A stretch of 7,975 nucleotides of DNA from Thermoplasmata archaeon (lineage in GTDB: Archaea > Thermoplasmatota > Thermoplasmata > JAGHBH01): positions 1-7,975 of the forward strand of contig DAOVJP010000053.1 of the NCBI GenBank assembly GCA_030673205.1, written 5' to 3'. Positions 5,959 through 7,975 of this stretch are shown in pieces. The position numbers and the translations under genes were made by a program. The notes below the pieces were generated by a model. The model searched no databases. It had not been told where the DNA came from and worked only from the letters and a program-made list of their open reading frames with translations. Each line of letters begins with the position of its first letter. Position 1 is the first letter of the stretch.

Positions 5959-6940
5959 GCCTGCTGCGATATATCAAGCGGACCCAGATAGCGAACCATA
6001 ATAAAGGAACGAAAAGCATCAACGCCGCTCTCTCCCATCCCGCCACACCCAGGAGCATTATGCCCATTATGCCAAAGCCCATCGCCTCTCGGAGGTAGGT
6101 GAAGCGTTTTATCTTCTCTCTGGAGGGCTCGTCCAGTATGCGAGGAGAGATATGGGGGAGGGTGAGGGCCATGATGCCGATGAAGATCACTATCAATACG
6201 GTCTGGAGAGCACTATACTCCACCATTCCCATGTACATGGGCAGGAGTATGGCTCCGGCGAAACACACCTCCAGGCCAAGCTCGTACACCCACCAGATCC
6301 CCGTGTATCTCATTCTGCCTTTTCTCACCCTAACTCCAAGGCCGATGGGGATGGTCCTGCCTCTGTTCTTGCGGTCGCTCTCTATGTCTTTCAATCCTCC
6401 GCTGACGCTGTTGGAGAACATCAAACGGAAGAACCACATGGCTCCCAACACATAGGCCAGAGGCGTGATGGAATAGGGCCCAGATACGGCTAGGGCGCCT
6501 AGGAAACAGAGCGACGCGGCCCACAGCGCTATGAACACATCCGCCCCGCACACCTTCTTTCCCAGGAAGTTGTACATCATTCCCATGATCGTGCACAACA
6601 GGTATACGAGGAGAGGGAACAGCCCCCAGAAGAGGAACACTGCGCAGGCTCCCACTGCGCCGGAGAACAGTACCAATCCTATGGCGGTGGACATGGGAAC
6701 GGTGCCGGATACCAGGGGTTTGGTTGACACCGATCTGTTCTTCTTGTCGAATGGGAGGTCCACGATCTCGTTCGTCACCACCCCGAACACGTAGGCCGCA
6801 ACGCTGATAACCAACAGTTGGAGGAGGAAGAGAGGGTCTATGGCACGGCCGCCCTGGGCCAACGCCCCGGACAGGGGCACTATCCACACCGCCCCCGCGG
6901 CATGGAACCTGGAGAGCTTCAATATCTCCCGTACGGTCAT
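5945..6940 (-). CDS. UbiA-family membrane prenyltransferase, second paralogue
   Basis: A 331-residue multi-pass membrane protein, about the family's usual length, with no N-terminal extension: it begins MTVREILKLSRFHAAGAVW, the classic family opening. The first Asp motif is NEIVDLPFDKKNR (N57, D61, D65) with KPLVSGTVP after it. A conserved-type Tyr/Lys segment is MMYNFLGKK, and the second Asp motif is KDIESDRKNRGRT (D185, D189, R190). Both diphosphate-binding motifs are complete, so it should be active. The C-terminus (LFVPLLWFA) matches the neighbouring UbiA protein (LFLLPLLWFA), supporting paralogy. Start ATG 6940 is chosen because the open frame further upstream lacks family sequence and a TATA-like box lies 26.5 bases before it. 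The acceptor cannot be assigned: archaeal ether-lipid DGGGP synthase, quinone or chlorophyll/heme-type prenylation remain open. It is 107 bases downstream of the sensor-like gene. Confidence 0.87.
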   Translation of the reverse strand: MTVREILKLSRFHAAGAVWIVPLSGALAQGGRAIDPLFLLQLLVISVAAYVFGVVTNEIVDLPFDKKNRSVSTKPLVSGTVPMSTAIGLVLFSGAVGACAVFLFWGLFPLLVYLLCTIMGMMYNFLGKKVCGADVFIALWAASLCFLGALAVSGPYSITPLAYVLGAMWFFRLMFSNSVSGGLKDIESDRKNRGRTIPIGLGVRVRKGRMRYTGIWWVYELGLEVCFAGAILLPMYMGMVEYSALQTVLIVIFIGIMALTLPHISPRILDEPSREKIKRFTYLREAMGFGIMGIMLLGVAGWERAALMLFVPLLWFAIWVRLIYRSRLPTI

Positions 6941-6962
6941 GTGGGAGGAGTGTACGATAGGA

Positions 6963-6970
6963 TAGAAAAA
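6963..6970 (-). promoter_or_regulatory. TATA-like box of the minus-strand UbiA gene
   Basis: The minus strand reads GGTTTTTCTATCC. The TTTTTCTA core is centred 26.5 bases before the ATG at 6940. It is a weaker match than the other TATA boxes, but its spacing supports this start. The rest of the 107-base gap (6941-7047) shows nothing else I can name. Confidence 0.45.
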
Positions 6971-7047
6971 CCTTCCCATCGAGGGGAGGGAGTTAGATGG
7001 GAACAGAGAGCATATCGAGCATGGGATCGATGAGAAGGCGTAGGGCA

Positions 7048-7584
7048 CTACAATTCGACGAGGAACACGCAGCGTTCATCTCCCAGCCGCTCACATTTGG
7101 TGTGCGTGACCCTGCCCTTTGTCTTCGTCATGGCTAGAGCCTCTTTGCATATGCCCTCCCAAGCCAGGCATGCCTCTTCGTAGTAGCCCACGCCCTTGAA
7201 GCTGATAGTTATGTTCTTGGGATCGGATGTGTCCACCCAGCACTTACCGAATGTGTACACCTCGCTGTAGTTCTTGGGGAACTTCTCCGCTAGGGTACTA
7301 ATATTGGCAAATCGTACGAGCCAGGAGAGGATACCTAGGTTGTGCAATATCGAGCCTCCAGCCTCGACCACCGCCTCCCTTCCCTTCTCCCTGTGTACCC
7401 ACCGGAGGACATTGCCCACTACCTCATCCTGGTAATAGTGGCCGTCCTTGAATGTCATATCGTCTATGCCAATATCCCTCATACACTGCTCCATCCCGCT
7501 CGTCCCCCATTTCTTTTTGATGAACTTTAGATAGCCATTTAAGCTGCTCCCTCGTATGCGGCGCTCCATGTTAATCTCTCCCAT
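7048..7584 (-). CDS. Small sensor-like protein resembling the V4R / DUF2378 (TIGR02265) group
   Basis: A 178-residue soluble protein, starting MGEINMERRIRGSSLNGYLKFI. The RIRGSSLNGYL opening, a helical N-terminal half with RWVHREKGREAVVEAGGS, a middle PKNYSEVYTFGK, a strand ISFKGVGYYEEAC and the end TKCERLGDERCVFLVEL match the pattern of heme-NO-binding/4-vinyl-reductase-fold proteins: 'C...G...C.F.V' closes V4R domains, and the RG opening resembles TIGR02265. Such domains usually bind small hydrophobic ligands or sit beside regulators. The assignment comes from pattern recognition and is tentative. Cys164 and Cys172 lie close enough to share a ligand or disulfide. The start is ATG 7584, with a possible T-rich TATA box 25.5 bases upstream; ATG 7569 is an alternative, preceded by GGGAGA. 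Divergent from a winged-helix gene, which suggests a sensing pair. It may be co-transcribed with the downstream UbiA gene. Confidence 0.65.
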   Translation of the reverse strand: MGEINMERRIRGSSLNGYLKFIKKKWGTSGMEQCMRDIGIDDMTFKDGHYYQDEVVGNVLRWVHREKGREAVVEAGGSILHNLGILSWLVRFANISTLAEKFPKNYSEVYTFGKCWVDTSDPKNITISFKGVGYYEEACLAWEGICKEALAMTKTKGRVTHTKCERLGDERCVFLVEL

Positions 7585-7605
7585 GACTATATTGTTCTAG
7601 GGGTT

Positions 7606-7613
7606 GAAAAAGA
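7606..7613 (-). promoter_or_regulatory. Weak TATA-like box of the sensor-like gene
   Basis: The minus strand reads ATCTTTTTCAAC, with its core centred 25.5 bases before ATG 7584. The match to a TATA box is poor, so position is the main support. Another candidate, CTTTTACAT near 7628, would give a short leader. Confidence 0.3.
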
Positions 7614-7621
7614 TTGTGGGG

Positions 7622-7657
7622 GGATGTAAAAGCGCTAAACGAAATTCGCCTACATCC
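7622..7657. repeat. Inverted repeat in the divergent intergenic region (candidate operator)
   Basis: GGATGTA (7622-7628) and TACATCC (7651-7657) are exact reverse complements, with an inner GCG/CGC pair (7632-7634 and 7647-7649). It lies between the two divergent promoters and some 10-40 bases upstream of the weak minus-strand TATA box. That position suits a regulator controlling either or both genes, for example the winged-helix protein encoded next to it. Confidence 0.35.
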
Positions 7658-7690
7658 TGATTGAAGAATAATGGTCTAGAAAAAGCGACA

Positions 7691-7700
7691 GGTTTAAACC
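7691..7700 (+). promoter_or_regulatory. Palindromic TATA box ahead of the leader ORF and winged-helix gene
   Basis: GGTTTAAACC is a perfect ten-base palindrome centred 28.5 bases before the ATG at 7724, again leaderless spacing. The reverse direction has no start codon at the matching distance, so only plus-strand use is supported. Confidence 0.6.
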
Positions 7701-7723
7701 TCCTCTCACTTCTAAGCCGTCAG

Positions 7724-7768
7724 ATGGAACAGGACGACGTGTACTGGAGGATGACACATTGCCTCTGA
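7724..7768 (+). CDS. 14-codon leader ORF overlapping the winged-helix start (or frameshifted true start)
   Basis: The first ATG after the TATA box opens MEQDDVYWRMTHCL and ends at TGA 7766-7768, sharing one base with the ATG at 7768 (TGATG). Read as it stands, this is a short leader peptide coupled to the gene behind it. Alternatively, a single missing base near 7740 would fuse it in frame to the winged-helix protein as MEQDDV-LEDDTLPLMIYS, whose acidic run looks natural. The sequence alone does not decide. Confidence 0.4.
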   Translation: MEQDDVYWRMTHCL

Positions 7769-7975
7769 TGATATACTCCTTCATCAAAGGAGCTATAGAG
7801 GAAAAAGGGGGGCCAGTGACCACCAAGGAGATAGAGGATTTCGCCCGTATTGCCCTCCCGATGTGTGCGGACCATGTGATGGTACACATAACGGACCTGG
7901 AAGAGAAGGGGATAGTGGTGAAGGAACTAGACATGGAGCTGAAGGCCTACCTCTGGTCCATCCCTATCGAGTACA
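7768..7975 (+). CDS. Winged-helix DNA-binding protein, 3' partial
   Basis: Sixty-nine residues are visible from ATG 7768 and the frame is still open at the right edge. A first helix (MIYSFIKGAIEEKGG) is followed by the turn and helix PVTTKEIEDFARIA, a probable recognition helix PMCADHVMVHITDLEEKG, and a hairpin-like IVVKELDMELKAYLWSI that would form the wing. This is the layout of many archaeal transcription regulators; the subfamily is not identifiable. A TTG at 7759 is an alternative start, with GGAGG (7746-7750) eight bases ahead, and both starts follow the short leader ORF. The divergent gene is sensor-like, so this regulator may control it; the inverted repeat at 7622-7657 is a possible site. 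Membrane or partner domains could lie beyond the window. Confidence 0.6.
   Translation, partial: MIYSFIKGAIEEKGGPVTTKEIEDFARIALPMCADHVMVHITDLEEKGIVVKELDMELKAYLWSIPIEY

Noticed and set aside
6330..6887. 185-codon minus-strand open frame within the second UbiA gene
   Set aside because: Same strand but shifted frame; Arg/Pro-rich without motifs, while the true frame has both Asp motifs.

Overview
This window reads as archaeal chromosomal DNA, most likely from an uncultured euryarchaeal or Thermoplasmata-type lineage (inference). Three things support this. Several genes have an A/T-rich TATA-like box centred about 26-28 bases before their first start codon, with no room for a 5' leader, which is the archaeal leaderless layout. 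There are two UbiA-type membrane prenyltransferases, a family archaea use for isoprenoid lipids and quinones. The window also encodes a large secreted Ig-repeat protein, and its arginine and isoleucine codons favour AGG/AGA and ATA. I cannot name the species.

Layout. Bases 2-2254 (+) encode the C-terminal part of a large, probably secreted protein: the end of one beta-domain, four SbsA-type Ig-like domains each ending in an acidic DGDKDG loop, then a caspase-fold (C14) cysteine peptidase with an intact His/Cys pair. It converges and overlaps by 11 bases with a minus-strand gene (2244-3617) for a membrane-anchored, probably seven-bladed beta-propeller. That gene's promoter carries a perfect 9+9-base dyad overlapping the start codon. 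Upstream on the same strand, 3776-4639 is a Cys-rich gene of uncertain family (faintly DUF169-like) whose reading frame is broken by one in-frame TGA.

A symmetrical TATA element near 4663-4671 lies between that gene and a divergent UbiA-family gene (4693-5865, +), correctly spaced for both. A second UbiA-family gene (5945-6940, -) converges on the first, and the 79-base gap between them holds degenerate copies of sequence from both gene ends. Upstream on the minus strand is a small sensor-like protein resembling the V4R/DUF2378 group (7048-7584). Divergent from it is a 14-codon leader ORF that overlaps, as TGATG, the start of a winged-helix DNA-binding protein that runs off the right edge (7768-7975).

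How the genes may work together. The left half looks like a cell-surface module: a secreted, possibly calcium-stabilised caspase-like peptidase beside a membrane-held propeller. The middle is membrane isoprenoid metabolism. The right end is sensing and regulation: a small-ligand-type domain beside a divergent winged-helix regulator. Any functional link between these blocks is inferred from adjacency only. No RNA gene, insertion sequence or CRISPR array was seen.
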